Part shown: in pieces, positions 8,983 to 18,321 of the stretch | How the letters are laid out: the number at the start of each line of letters is the position of its first letter | Numbering within the stretch: the stretch's first letter is position 1 | Assembly (NCBI GenBank): GCA_937959275.1 | Contig: CALGLU010000059.1 | Location: 1-64,000 of the forward strand | DNA length: 64,000 nt | Direction: 5' to 3' | DNA from: an uncultured Saprospiraceae bacterium | GTDB lineage: Bacteria > Bacteroidota > Bacteroidia > Chitinophagales > Saprospiraceae | Program-made: the position numbers and the translations under genes | Notes under the pieces: model-generated | The model's database searches: none | Told to the model about the DNA's origin: nothing | Seen by the model: only the letters and a program-made list of their open reading frames with translations

Positions 8983-10441
8983 TCATGATATAGATAATTT
9001 GTTTAAGACACACTTCGATGATCTTGAAGTGCCTGTAACAAACAAAGACGCCTTATGGCACAGGATTAGCCCTGATAGGAATCGCCGGCGATTTGCACTC
9101 TTCATTTTCTTAGCTGTCGCGAGTGCCGCAGCTATGTTCTTGTCTTGGACAATTGATGAGAAAGCGAGTCACGGTAACGGCGCTGGTGGGGCTTCAGATG
9201 AGAGTATTGTGAGCAATCGAAAAACGAATATAAAAGAAGAAAGCACCATCAAACAACTTACGGATCGCAGCAAGAAGAGCCTTGAAAAAGCAGATCGAAA
9301 AGATAAAGTCGAGTCAAAAAACAAGGCTATAGAAAACGCTAAGCTCAACAAGAAGGCTGTTCGAGTCAATACCCCAAACCCTTCTGAATTGATAGCCTCT
9401 AATGGTACGAGCATTACAAGCCAATATTCTGTGCTCTCGCACGAAGGGCCTTTGGGCATAGATAAGCATGTAGAGACTGTAGAAGAGTTTGTTCCTGCTG
9501 TCCAAGGCCAAGACAGTACGTCTATTTATCCCATGTCGATCCACACCAAACTTATAGATAAACGTATAACAGTAGGTAGGACTATATTGGAAATGTCACC
9601 ACTCCCGTCACGTCGCATAGACCACTTGAATCAGCAATCGGACGAATCAAACTACTTATCTAGTAAAAGATTAAACTGTCCCATAATCGGAAACTCTAGC
9701 AGTGCAAAAGGAAATCTATTCGTGGATGCCTACCTCTTTGGAGGCAGACCCATCGATCATGTCAAGATTCAAAATAATACTCTAGAACAAACAGACTATT
9801 TGGATTTGTGGAATAATCGATTTCAATCGCTTTCGACATTCTCAGGTGGACTTATGCTTGGATATCAGTTTGGAAATGGAATAGAAGTATCAACTGGTGC
9901 GGAGTACCAACGGATTGAGTCGCAGTATCAAACGGTCCAAAGAGTAACTGAGATTATAACAGTATTCGACCCTATGGCATTCTTTTTTGAAGATGATGCT
10001 GGCAACACTGTTTGGGTGGCAGACTCTGTATCGGCTGTCAGTATTTTTGACCGTACATCGTCTATAGCGAATCGGTCTACATTGTTGAGTATTCCTTTTC
10101 AGGTAAGTTATCCACTGCTTCGAAAAGGATTATGGCAGTTACGTGTAGTCGGTGGAGGAAGTTTCAATGTTTCAATTGAACAGCGCGGAGTCTTTCTGCG
10201 TGACAACCAACAAGTCATCCAGTTGGATGATGCAAATACCTCAACGTTTCTGGCACCACATCTGGGTCTAAGTATAGAGGGCGGACTGCAGATGAGCACC
10301 TTAATCGGAGACAGAATGGAAGTATATTTTAGTCCCAGATATCGTTACAATCGCCAGTCTTATCTAGCACAGTCGGAGGCCTTGTCCGTATCCAGGGATT
10401 TTATAGGATTAAGAATCGGCGCGAAGTATCATTTATACTGA
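8969..10441 (+). CDS. Membrane-anchored protein with C-terminal outer-membrane-barrel-like domain (possible anti-sigma factor)
   Basis: I take the ATG at 8969 rather than the more upstream in-frame ATG at 8924, because MKKSDHDIDNLF opens like anti-sigma heads and gives a 14-bp overlap with the sigma gene. The 490-aa product has a short cytoplasmic head of about 40 residues, one membrane helix (FALFIFLAVASAAAMFLSW), a long Lys/Ser-rich periplasmic linker (about 60-200), then a beta-rich domain from about residue 230. That domain ends IGLRIGAKYHLY, a C-terminal aromatic strand typical of small outer-membrane barrels. Such a protein could span both membranes and hold the sigma factor at its N-terminus. 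That role is inferred. Confidence 0.8.
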   Translation: MKKSDHDIDNLFKTHFDDLEVPVTNKDALWHRISPDRNRRRFALFIFLAVASAAAMFLSWTIDEKASHGNGAGGASDESIVSNRKTNIKEESTIKQLTDRSKKSLEKADRKDKVESKNKAIENAKLNKKAVRVNTPNPSELIASNGTSITSQYSVLSHEGPLGIDKHVETVEEFVPAVQGQDSTSIYPMSIHTKLIDKRITVGRTILEMSPLPSRRIDHLNQQSDESNYLSSKRLNCPIIGNSSSAKGNLFVDAYLFGGRPIDHVKIQNNTLEQTDYLDLWNNRFQSLSTFSGGLMLGYQFGNGIEVSTGAEYQRIESQYQTVQRVTEIITVFDPMAFFFEDDAGNTVWVADSVSAVSIFDRTSSIANRSTLLSIPFQVSYPLLRKGLWQLRVVGGGSFNVSIEQRGVFLRDNQQVIQLDDANTSTFLAPHLGLSIEGGLQMSTLIGDRMEVYFSPRYRYNRQSYLAQSEALSVSRDFIGLRIGAKYHLY

Positions 10442-10567
10442 TAAGAGAGATGAAAGACAGCTCAGTTGATACAAAAAGAAAGACTTCTAATTCCTAGTGT
10501 CTTAAGCACTAAATAAATGGCTGTATGAAAGCAGTTATTTTTCGTCTACTCAAGGCACAGGTTCGCT

Positions 10568-10587
10568 TTGATAGCTATAGCTATCAA
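10568..10587. repeat. 20-bp perfect palindrome within a longer hairpin
   Basis: TTGATAGCTA is followed by its exact reverse complement. Flanking ACAG/CTGT pairs extend the fold to about 44 nt. It follows the sigma/anti-sigma-like operon by 127 bp. A related GATAGCTAT-type hairpin is at 37278-37305. No U-run follows, so it is not an ordinary terminator. Confidence 0.5.
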
Positions 10588-10771
10588 CGCCGGTTCTGTA
10601 ACGCAGAGAAGGCGGAAAAGAACAATTTAATATGGCTGTATATTTAGTTCTTGAGGCACTAGATACATGCAGTTATTTAGATTTCTCCACAAGGTCCAAA
10701 TTGAGTAATGAGCCATCACTTTATTCCTCCACTAACGGTAGGAATGAGAGACCTCTATACTTAAACTCTAT

Positions 10772-10882
10772 TTATCAATTTACTTAGTTCTAGAAATTGT
10801 CATTCCGGGGGAAGAGACAGCTGAGTCGAGGAAAACTGTCATTCCGAGGGAAGCGAAAGCTGAGTCGAGGAACATCTTTACC
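10772..10882. repeat. 73-bp dispersed repeat, copy 2, with a tandem second unit
   Basis: The part at 10772-10844 matches 5825-5897. A second unit starting GTCATTCCGAGGGAAGCG and running to about 10875 repeats the inner 40 bp motif. The 10442-10965 spacer otherwise contains only hairpins and no supported gene. Confidence 0.7.
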
Positions 10883-10965
10883 CAAAGTTGGCTTAATTCT
10901 AAGCCAATTATCAAATATGATATTTAGACTACTAGTATTCTGAGTATTTCTCTTAGTTTTAAAAC

Positions 10966-13900
10966 GTGGTTTTTTATCTGACACGTAATCGAATCTTTGC
11001 CTTGGCCTGTCTGCTCTTCGCGACCATCCTTTGCATCGCGTTGATAGCATGTACGAGCAGTGACCCTGCTCCCACACAAAACCAAACCCTCTTCGAATAC
11101 CTACCCTCCTCTCAAACTGGCATTCACTTCACCAACCAAATCAATGAAACTGTCAATCGCAATATTGGCATGTATGATTATTTCTACAATGGCGCAGGCG
11201 TCGCTTGTGGTGATTTTGACAATGACGGACTCACAGACATCTTTTTTACAGGAAATGATGGTCCTAACCGCATCTATAAAAACAATGGCGAGCTACAATT
11301 CGAAGATCAATCCGGTACTACGTTTTCAAATAAACAAACATGGTCTACAGGTGTCACCTTGGTCGACATTAACCAAGATGGCCTCCTCGACATTTATGTT
11401 TGCAACTCAGGACCAACTTCAGATCCAAAGCTCACCCAAAATCAACTGTTCATCAATCAAGGCAACTTTCAGTTCTCAGAAGAAGCATCGCAATATGGTA
11501 TCGCAGATGATTCCAGGTCATCTCAAGCAGTTTTCTTTGATATGGACAATGATGGCGATCTGGATCTGTGGGTATTGAATCACTCACTGCGTAGCCATGG
11601 CAGGACGCTAGCAGACTGGTATAATGGCCGAGCCAAACTCACCCTTGCCGATCACAGACGCGAATGCAATACGTTGTATGAAAATAGAAACGACCAATTC
11701 GTTGACATCTCAAAAGAAGCAGGGATTGAACAGCCAGGGTTTGGCTTAGGGATCAGTCTCGTCGACTTTAATGAAGATGGATTGATGGATGTCTTTGTGG
11801 CCAATGATTATTTCATCCCAGATTTCTTGTACATCAACAACGGAGACAACACCTTCTCCGATCAGATTAAAGACTATTTCAATCACACGTCCTATTATTC
11901 AATGGGTGCTGATGCAGCCGATATTAATAATGATGGCAGTCCTGATCTAGCAGTCGTCGACATGACGCCCAGTGATCATGTGCGCAATAAGACCTTGATG
12001 ACATCGATGAACACGACACGATTTCAAACGCTGACGCAGCGCATGAAGTTTATTCCCCAATACATGTTTAACGGCCTATACCTCAATCACGGCAAAGGCT
12101 ACATGAGCGACATCGCCCATTTTGCAAATGTCGCTTCAACTGATTGGAGTTGGGCTCCCCTGATTGCCGATTTTGACAATGACGGCTTTAAAGATTTATT
12201 TGTCACGACTGGATTTTATAGAGACACCCGCGATAATGATTGGCTAAATGCCTTAAAAAAAATCCAACAAGAAAAAGGGCAACACTATTCCAAACAAGAT
12301 TACTTTAATCAATTGCAACAAACACAGCAAGTCCCCATCACCAATAAACTATTCCAAAACACAAATGGCTTACGCTTTATTGATGCAACTGATGAATCAG
12401 GGATTAAAAATAAATCATTCTCAAATGGAGCTGCCTACGCAGATTTTGATAATGATGGTGATTTAGATATTGTCGTTAATAATTTAATGCAAGAAGCCTA
12501 CTTAATCAAAAATAAAAGCATACAACATCACAATTATATTCAATTCGAATTGCCACATCAAATAGCAAGTTCGTCAACACTGAATACAAACATTTGCATC
12601 TATGCTAATCAAACTCAACAATGTGTAGACTATCAGTTCACGAGAGGTTATTTATCGCATATGCAAGCACTCGCACACTTTGGATTGGGCAGCACGACTA
12701 CTATTGATAGTGTCGTCTTTACTCAGCAGCAAGATCAATCGTTCGTCTTAATAGCCCCTGAGATCAATAAAAAACATCACATCAAATCATTGCCATTTAA
12801 CGTGCAGCAAGACCTCGACATGCAATCTGTGCCCATCGCAGACGTCAGCACAATCCTACTACCCGACCAACCACGGCATATCGAAAACCCGTTCAACGAA
12901 TTTGAAAAAGAAATTTTATTGCCACACGCGCAGACACGTATCGGCCCCGCCATCGCGGTGGCAGACGTCAATGGTGATGGCCTAGAAGATGTCTATTTTG
13001 GCGGTGCTGCAAAGCAAAGCTCCCAGCTCTACATCCAACATGAAAATGGCAGTCTTCATCAAAGTGAACAGTCATTCGATCAGCATGCGATCTTCGAAGA
13101 CAATGCCGCTCGATTCCTAGATATTGACAATGATGGTGACCAAGACCTGTATATTGCAAGTGGAACAGACAATACAAATTCCACAGTCGCACTACAAGAT
13201 CGCTTGTATCTCAATAACGGCAATGGACAATTTACTTATGAGCCCGATCGCCTTCCCGTCATCAATCACAGCACAAAAGCCATTGTCCCTTTGGACTGGG
13301 ATCAAGACGGAGACCTCGATCTATTTATTGGTGGCCGCCACACCCCTGGCAGATACCCAGAATCACCTCACTCCTATTTTCTTGAAAATCAAAAAGGCAT
13401 GTTTGTCGACAAATCGAATGAGCTAGCGGATGGCATCTTAACATTAGGCATGATCACAGCTGCCATCGCAGTCAATGTCGACGCTGATGACAACAAAGAA
13501 ATCATGCTCGTCGGAGAATGGATGCCGATCACGATATTAGATTATGAAGACAATGTATTTAACATCATCAAAAAAAATCAATTCGAAAACACAGTTGGCT
13601 GGTGGCAAAGTCTGTCGGTCTTTGACTATGACAATGATGGCGACGAAGATATCCTTGCTGGGAATATCGGCTTGAATAATAAATTTCATCCCACTCCTGA
13701 TAAACCGCTTCATGTCTATGCACATGACTTTGACCAAACAGGCAATCTTGACATCGTCTTAGGTAAAAGCTATAAAAACAAACTTGTCCCTGTTCGAGGG
13801 AAAGAATGCTCGACAGAACAAATGCCGTTTATTTCTGACAAATTCAAATCCTATGACGCATTCGCTAACGCTAGTTTAATTGACATCTTAGGAGAAGATG

Positions 13901-14319
13901 AATTAAATAAGTCCATCCATTTTGAAGCAACGATGTTTGAAAGTATTTTACTCATCAATACCAATTCAGATTTTGAAGTTGTCGCCTTACCGGACGAAGC
14001 TCAGCTCTTCCCCATTCTTGATGCCAATTTCCAAGACATCAACGAAGATGGTAAAACCGATATCATCCTAGCAGGCAATGTATTTGGCACAGAAGTCGAA
14101 ACAACGCCCTATGACGCTGGGAGAGGTGTATTGCTCATCAACAAATATCCTTCAGCTTTGACTGCCAATATAAACTCAACTGAGACAGGATTGAATTTGG
14201 CAGCCAATGTAAAAACACTAAGGCCGATACAAATAACAAGGCAAGCGATACCCGGTATTCTTGTTGGTAATAATAATGGAAGCTTACAATTACTTATTAT
14301 TTCTAATGAATCGCTGTAA
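10966..14319 (+). CDS. FG-GAP/VCBS repeat lipoprotein with ASPIC/UnbV domain (paralogue 1)
   Basis: An 1117-aa secreted protein. It starts at a GTG (no ATG precedes the signal peptide) and has a lipobox ALIAC. Many calcium-binding-type D-x-D-x-D-G blades follow, such as DFDNDGLTDIFF and DMDNDGDLDLWV. They form a beta-propeller over residues about 60-520. An ASPIC/UnbV module (RGYLSHMQALAHFGLG) lies at about 560-590, and a second propeller at about 640-1050. The family is common in aquatic Bacteroidota and Planctomycetota and is presumed to act at the surface, possibly in binding polymers; its reaction is not established. Two paralogues lie at 28056 and 32756. Confidence 0.9.
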   Translation: MVFYLTRNRIFALACLLFATILCIALIACTSSDPAPTQNQTLFEYLPSSQTGIHFTNQINETVNRNIGMYDYFYNGAGVACGDFDNDGLTDIFFTGNDGPNRIYKNNGELQFEDQSGTTFSNKQTWSTGVTLVDINQDGLLDIYVCNSGPTSDPKLTQNQLFINQGNFQFSEEASQYGIADDSRSSQAVFFDMDNDGDLDLWVLNHSLRSHGRTLADWYNGRAKLTLADHRRECNTLYENRNDQFVDISKEAGIEQPGFGLGISLVDFNEDGLMDVFVANDYFIPDFLYINNGDNTFSDQIKDYFNHTSYYSMGADAADINNDGSPDLAVVDMTPSDHVRNKTLMTSMNTTRFQTLTQRMKFIPQYMFNGLYLNHGKGYMSDIAHFANVASTDWSWAPLIADFDNDGFKDLFVTTGFYRDTRDNDWLNALKKIQQEKGQHYSKQDYFNQLQQTQQVPITNKLFQNTNGLRFIDATDESGIKNKSFSNGAAYADFDNDGDLDIVVNNLMQEAYLIKNKSIQHHNYIQFELPHQIASSSTLNTNICIYANQTQQCVDYQFTRGYLSHMQALAHFGLGSTTTIDSVVFTQQQDQSFVLIAPEINKKHHIKSLPFNVQQDLDMQSVPIADVSTILLPDQPRHIENPFNEFEKEILLPHAQTRIGPAIAVADVNGDGLEDVYFGGAAKQSSQLYIQHENGSLHQSEQSFDQHAIFEDNAARFLDIDNDGDQDLYIASGTDNTNSTVALQDRLYLNNGNGQFTYEPDRLPVINHSTKAIVPLDWDQDGDLDLFIGGRHTPGRYPESPHSYFLENQKGMFVDKSNELADGILTLGMITAAIAVNVDADDNKEIMLVGEWMPITILDYEDNVFNIIKKNQFENTVGWWQSLSVFDYDNDGDEDILAGNIGLNNKFHPTPDKPLHVYAHDFDQTGNLDIVLGKSYKNKLVPVRGKECSTEQMPFISDKFKSYDAFANASLIDILGEDELNKSIHFEATMFESILLINTNSDFEVVALPDEAQLFPILDANFQDINEDGKTDIILAGNVFGTEVETTPYDAGRGVLLINKYPSALTANINSTETGLNLAANVKTLRPIQITRQAIPGILVGNNNGSLQLLIISNESL

Positions 14320-14420
14320 ACCGATGAGAGGTCGAAGCTCTTCATGTCAATAATCGTCAAGAACCAGATTTGGAATCGAATAGAACAAAAAGGACTGTGT
14401 GAATAAATTGAATGTGTGAA

Positions 14421-14634
14421 TAGCCCAAAGGGCTTATATCAAATAGCCATGGACACCGTCCATGGTGAATTAATATCAAGAATAAGTCCTGAAAGGACGA
14501 CATCATTGAATCGCATTTATATTTGTCGGTTAAAAAAATTTCACATTTATTGATGACGTCCCTTCTGGACTAAACCGAAAATAATATGATCACAGAGACG
14601 ATCTCCCTGCCTATGAGTGTAGCCCTTTGGGCTA
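14421..14634. repeat. REP-like palindrome cluster (about 214 bp)
   Basis: The element is bounded by AGCCC-AAA-GGGCT (14422-14434) and AGCCC-TTT-GGGCT (14621-14633). Inside are CCATGGAC-ACC-GTCCATGG (14447-14465), GTCCT-GAA-AGGAC (14486-14498) and GTCC-N5-GGAC (14558-14570). Several different short hairpins packed together resemble REP/BIME sequences mobilised by RAYT transposases. No transposase is present. The rest of 14320-14769 holds the operator described below. Confidence 0.6.
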
Positions 14635-14738
14635 ATTAGCTATTACTAACCAATGAACGTAATTGCAATCATTTTAAAAATGAAATTTGTTAAATAGACA
14701 AAAGGACTCCCGCCCGCTTTACTTTCCAAATTATTTAC

Positions 14739-14760
14739 TATTTTTGTATACCGTATACAA
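14739..14760 (+). promoter_or_regulatory. Promoter -7 box with overlapping GntR-type operator
   Basis: TATTTTTG (14739-14746) fits the Bacteroidota -7 consensus TAnnTTTG. It overlaps the palindrome TTGTATAC-C-GTATACAA at 14744-14760, which ends 9 bp before the regulator ATG. The operator has the odd-spaced inverted-repeat form used by FCD-type GntR proteins, so autorepression is likely. The same arrangement is at 21346-21367. Confidence 0.75.
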
Positions 14761-14769
14761 AATACAAAT

Positions 14770-15420
14770 ATGTCGCAAATATCTACTAACGAATTAAGCC
14801 TACTCGCATACAAAAAAGTTAAAGCAATGATCATTGCGAAAAAGCTAGTGCCGGGCAAAAAGATTGTCCAAGATAAACTAGCAGATGATTTAGGGATTAG
14901 TCGTACCCCTCTCCGTTCTGCTCTACAAAAACTTGAGGCAGAGAATCTAGTACAATCCATACCGCGTAGAGGTATGATCGTCAGAGAATTTAGTGATAAA
15001 GAGATCATAGAAATTTACGATTGTCGTGTCGCCTTAGAAGGAACTGCTGTTCGGCTGTTTACGGACATTGCGAGTGCTACAACTATTAAAAAACTCAAAG
15101 CCCTATTTGATCCATTTGTAGCTGGCAAAATTAATATCAATAAATATCAAAAAGTAGATAGCGAATTTCATAATACCATTTTGGAAAAATGTGGCAATCA
15201 AATGCTTTACCAACTGTTTCAAAAAGGAAATCTACTATTGTGCATTGACCTGATCGGATTAGTGCGACCGCCATCAGAAACAATTCAAGAACACCTAGAC
15301 ATTATAAAAGCGATCAAAAAGAGAGATGCCCTTACTGCTGAATCACTACTAAAAGCACATCTTAATAAATCGAAAGAGTTAATCATTCATAAAATGACCG
15401 GCTCAGGCCAAGATGAGTAG
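14770..15420 (+). CDS. GntR-family transcriptional regulator, FCD (FadR) subfamily
   Basis: A 216-aa regulator. The N-terminal winged HTH spans residues about 8-75: AYKKVKAMIIAKKLVPGKKI, then LADDLGISRTPLRSALQKLEAENLV, the standard GntR recognition motif, and a wing at PRRGMIVREF. Residues about 80-205 are the all-helical FCD ligand domain (IYDCRVALEGTAVRLF, then FHNTILEKCGN with metal-type His). FCD regulators often sense sugar acids or other carboxylates. The gene overlaps the MFS transporter by 8 bp and has its own operator. Since a matching operator precedes the susC gene at 21717, it probably controls the whole 14.7-26.4 kb locus. Confidence 0.93.
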   Translation: MSQISTNELSLLAYKKVKAMIIAKKLVPGKKIVQDKLADDLGISRTPLRSALQKLEAENLVQSIPRRGMIVREFSDKEIIEIYDCRVALEGTAVRLFTDIASATTIKKLKALFDPFVAGKININKYQKVDSEFHNTILEKCGNQMLYQLFQKGNLLLCIDLIGLVRPPSETIQEHLDIIKAIKKRDALTAESLLKAHLNKSKELIIHKMTGSGQDE

Positions 15421-16663
15421 GGTTAGATATAAAATGGTCTTCGGCACATTTATCCTATCGATGATTGTGCTGTTTGATAGAATTTTAATTTCAGTTGCTA
15501 AAGATCCTGTGGCAGCTGATCTTGCCCTATCTGATAAACAGATGGGATGGGTCTTGTCTATTTTTGCTCTCGGCTATGCATTGTTTCAAGCGCCTTCTGG
15601 CTATTTGGCGGACAAGTATGGCGTCCGAAAGGTACTGACTGCAGTTGTCAGTTTATGGTCTATTTTCACCGCATTAACAGGAGCCGTCTATAACTTTCTT
15701 GCGCTGTTTTTGGTGCGCTTTATTTTTGGCGTTGGTGAGGCCGGTGCCTTCCCGAGTATGGCTCGAGCGATTTATAGTTGGATCCCTGTACAAGAGCGAG
15801 GCTTAGTCCACGGTATTAATTTTTCAGGTGGCCGTATTGGTGCTGCGATTGCATTGCCCATTGTGGCTTGGCTTATCGAGTTGACGAGCTGGAGAATGAC
15901 CTTTGTCATCCTTGGCTGTATTGGTGTACTCTGGGCTGTCTTATGGTATTGGTGGTTTCGGGATTCTCCAGATGATCACGTTGCTGTCTCAGCGGAGGAG
16001 CTACAAGTGATACAAGCTGATACGACACCAGCCACGCAGGCAAACCAAAAAATAAACCTATCCAAGATGTTTGCATCATCAAACATGTGGTTAGTTATGG
16101 GACAATACTTTTGTAGCAATTTTACATTTTTCTTTTGTCTGACCTGGCTCTTCCCTCATCTCAAAGCACAATATAATCTCGATACAATTGAAGCTGGTTA
16201 TTATGCCTCCGCTCCGTTCCTTTGCGGCGCACTAGGTAATTGGGTGTCAGGCTGGATGGTCGACTTTGTGTACAAAAAAAAGAAATGGGCGCTATCCAGA
16301 AAATTACCCGCAATTATTGGATTTTCCTTAGCGGCCATCGGCATCCTAGCGAGTATCTACATGACAGAAGTCAATGGTGCTGTGTTCTTTATCTCTATTG
16401 CTGTATTCGGAGCGGATATGACCCTAAGCCCTTCATGGTCCACCTGTCTTGATATTGGAAAAGAGCACTCTGGAACAGTTAGCGGCACCATGAACATGGC
16501 TGGCAATTTAGGTTCATTTTTTACTGCGTTGGCGTTTCCCTATATGGTAGATTTTACGGGTTCGACCACACCATTTTTCTTTTTAGCAGCAGGATTAAGT
16601 ATAGCGGCCATTCCTATGTGGTTGGCAATAAAACCAGAAAGCCCTTTAGAATTAGCTATTTAA
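15413..16663 (+). CDS. MFS transporter, anion:cation symporter (hexuronate-type) family
   Basis: A 416-aa inner-membrane protein with about 12 hydrophobic segments. The MFS loop signature GYLADKYGVRKV follows TM2, and RFIFGVGEAGAFPSMARAIYSWIPVQERG is characteristic of the ACS group (ExuT/DgoT/glucarate-type carriers of sugar acids). It starts inside the regulator gene (8-bp overlap), so the two are one transcript. Together with the isomerases downstream it suggests uptake of a hexuronate or another sugar acid. The actual substrate cannot be read from the sequence. Confidence 0.9.
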   Translation: MSRVRYKMVFGTFILSMIVLFDRILISVAKDPVAADLALSDKQMGWVLSIFALGYALFQAPSGYLADKYGVRKVLTAVVSLWSIFTALTGAVYNFLALFLVRFIFGVGEAGAFPSMARAIYSWIPVQERGLVHGINFSGGRIGAAIALPIVAWLIELTSWRMTFVILGCIGVLWAVLWYWWFRDSPDDHVAVSAEELQVIQADTTPATQANQKINLSKMFASSNMWLVMGQYFCSNFTFFFCLTWLFPHLKAQYNLDTIEAGYYASAPFLCGALGNWVSGWMVDFVYKKKKWALSRKLPAIIGFSLAAIGILASIYMTEVNGAVFFISIAVFGADMTLSPSWSTCLDIGKEHSGTVSGTMNMAGNLGSFFTALAFPYMVDFTGSTTPFFFLAAGLSIAAIPMWLAIKPESPLELAI

Positions 16664-16676
16664 ATAATAATACAAT

Positions 16677-17231
16677 ATGATAAGCCATCAAGATTATAAA
16701 GAAGTCTGTCAACAATCAATTGAGATGTGTGAAGCTGCTGGTTTGCTATTGACTAAAGAGGATAAAGAAAAAATGACAGCAGCAGACTTTGGACTCAATC
16801 GGATTAAGCAAGAAGGCATCCAGATTCTCACCATGTTTGAAACAGATCGGATAGCAGGAAAAATATTAGTCCTTCTACCCTTTCAAACCGAACCAGAGCA
16901 TTGGCATCCAACTGTCGGAGATGATCCAGGAAAAGAAGAAGTGATTCGAGCGATCAGTGGTGAGCTGTATTTTTATATACCCGGCGAAGATACGATGGAG
17001 CATGGTTTTATTGTAGATGGGAAAAGCACTTGCTATACCATGAGACATGAAGTCAATATGAAACCAGGAGATCAGTTGGTCTTACCGGCTGGTACCAAGC
17101 ATTGGTTTCAAGCTGGACCATCTGGAGCAGTTATGTATTCCTTCTCCTCCAAGGTGACTGATTTATTGGACCAATTTTCTGATCCTGACGTAGTTAGGCA
17201 GACGATTATTGAACCAGAGCCAAGCAAATAA
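16677..17231 (+). CDS. D-lyxose ketol-isomerase-like cupin
   Basis: A 184-aa single-domain cupin. Metal ligands are visible as His75, His77 (PEHWHP), Glu88 (GKEEV) and His142 (GTKHWF), with the spacing known in Bacillus YdaE-type D-lyxose isomerases. TKHWFQAG and the ALP-type LVLPAGT strand also match that family as I recall it. These enzymes interconvert D-lyxose and D-xylulose, or mannose and fructose. In this locus it may isomerise the sugar delivered by the MFS carrier. It lies 13 bp after the transporter, in the same operon. A KdgF-like uronate ring-opening role is an alternative. Confidence 0.75.
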   Translation: MISHQDYKEVCQQSIEMCEAAGLLLTKEDKEKMTAADFGLNRIKQEGIQILTMFETDRIAGKILVLLPFQTEPEHWHPTVGDDPGKEEVIRAISGELYFYIPGEDTMEHGFIVDGKSTCYTMRHEVNMKPGDQLVLPAGTKHWFQAGPSGAVMYSFSSKVTDLLDQFSDPDVVRQTIIEPEPSK

Positions 17232-17269
17232 ATAATCGCAATTTTTAATTTGAAAATTACATATACAAC

Positions 17270-18229
17270 ATGAAGCAAAGCATCATTACTGCATTTCTAG
17301 GAAAAACACAGGATCGATTTTCTGAATACCACCAACCTACAGATTTAAAAGAACGCTTATCAATCGTCCAACAGATAGATGGCATGACTGGCATTGAAAT
17401 TGTCTTCCCTTATGAGACTGGCGAACCTGCTGAGACGAAAGCTCTTGTTGCAGATATGGGATTAGAGTTTGCGGCTGTGAATGCCAATATTAAAAAAGAA
17501 GCAAAGTGGGTGCCAGGCGCATTATCCCGACCCATCCCAAGCTTACGATCTGAAGCTGTCGACATGATCAAAAAAGCAAAAGACTATGCGCTACAAGTCG
17601 GCGCGCCCTTAGTAACATGCTGTCCACTATCAGATGGCTTTGATAATTTATTTCAAGTTGACTATCCCAAAGCTTGGAAATACATGATTGACTCAGTTGC
17701 TGAAGCAGCAGACTATCTCCCAGAAATTCCATTATTTATAGAATACAAAATCAATGAAACCAGAGTCAATTGTCATCTTGATACCTGTGCAAAAACAATC
17801 GTGTTTTTAAAAGAAGTGCAAAATAAAGCAACAGGCATAACCATCGATTTTGGTCATTCTCTATTAGCTAAAGAAAATCCAGCTCAAGTGTTGGCTTTAT
17901 GCGAGCAATCTGGTATCGACTACTACCTACACACCAACGATAATGATTGGCAATTTGATTGGGACTTGATTGGAGGATCCAGAAATTTTCTACACACAGT
18001 TGAATTTTTCTTTTATGCCAAGGAGTTTGGTTACGATAAGTACTTTACGGCTGATGCCTCACCAAGAATATTTAATATGGTTGAATTCTTCAGGGAGCAT
18101 GCAGAAATGAATAAAGCAATTTGGAATATTGTAGAGCATCTAGACCGAGATAAATATCGGCGGTTAATGCATGAAGAAAAATATATGGATCTTATGCGAC
18201 TCGTCCGAAAGGAAATTTACAGATTATAA
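17270..18229 (+). CDS. Sugar phosphate isomerase/epimerase-like TIM barrel
   Basis: A 319-aa cytoplasmic protein of the xylose-isomerase-like (AP endonuclease 2) TIM-barrel superfamily. The usual metal-binding strand ends are seen: Glu in LFIEYKI (residue about 162), Asp-His in ITIDFGHSL, and YLHTNDND and YFTADASP near the end. Members are isomerases or epimerases of free sugars and inosose-type substrates. It follows the cupin by 38 bp and belongs to the same operon. Two different isomerase folds in one sugar operon suggest sequential steps. The substrate is unknown. Confidence 0.85.
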   Translation: MKQSIITAFLGKTQDRFSEYHQPTDLKERLSIVQQIDGMTGIEIVFPYETGEPAETKALVADMGLEFAAVNANIKKEAKWVPGALSRPIPSLRSEAVDMIKKAKDYALQVGAPLVTCCPLSDGFDNLFQVDYPKAWKYMIDSVAEAADYLPEIPLFIEYKINETRVNCHLDTCAKTIVFLKEVQNKATGITIDFGHSLLAKENPAQVLALCEQSGIDYYLHTNDNDWQFDWDLIGGSRNFLHTVEFFFYAKEFGYDKYFTADASPRIFNMVEFFREHAEMNKAIWNIVEHLDRDKYRRLMHEEKYMDLMRLVRKEIYRL

Positions 18230-18321
18230 TCCCTATACTAATCCTGCTATTCTAAATATCATTACCCCATTCAACTGCTATGTATCTAAACATGAATCCA
18301 TCAAGTATATTCCCATCAAGA

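Noticed and set aside
10790-11077. 95-aa minus-strand open frame
   Set aside because: It is the translation of the GTCATTCCG-type repeats and the antisense of the next gene; the LSFRFPRNDSF repeats in it come from the repeat units.
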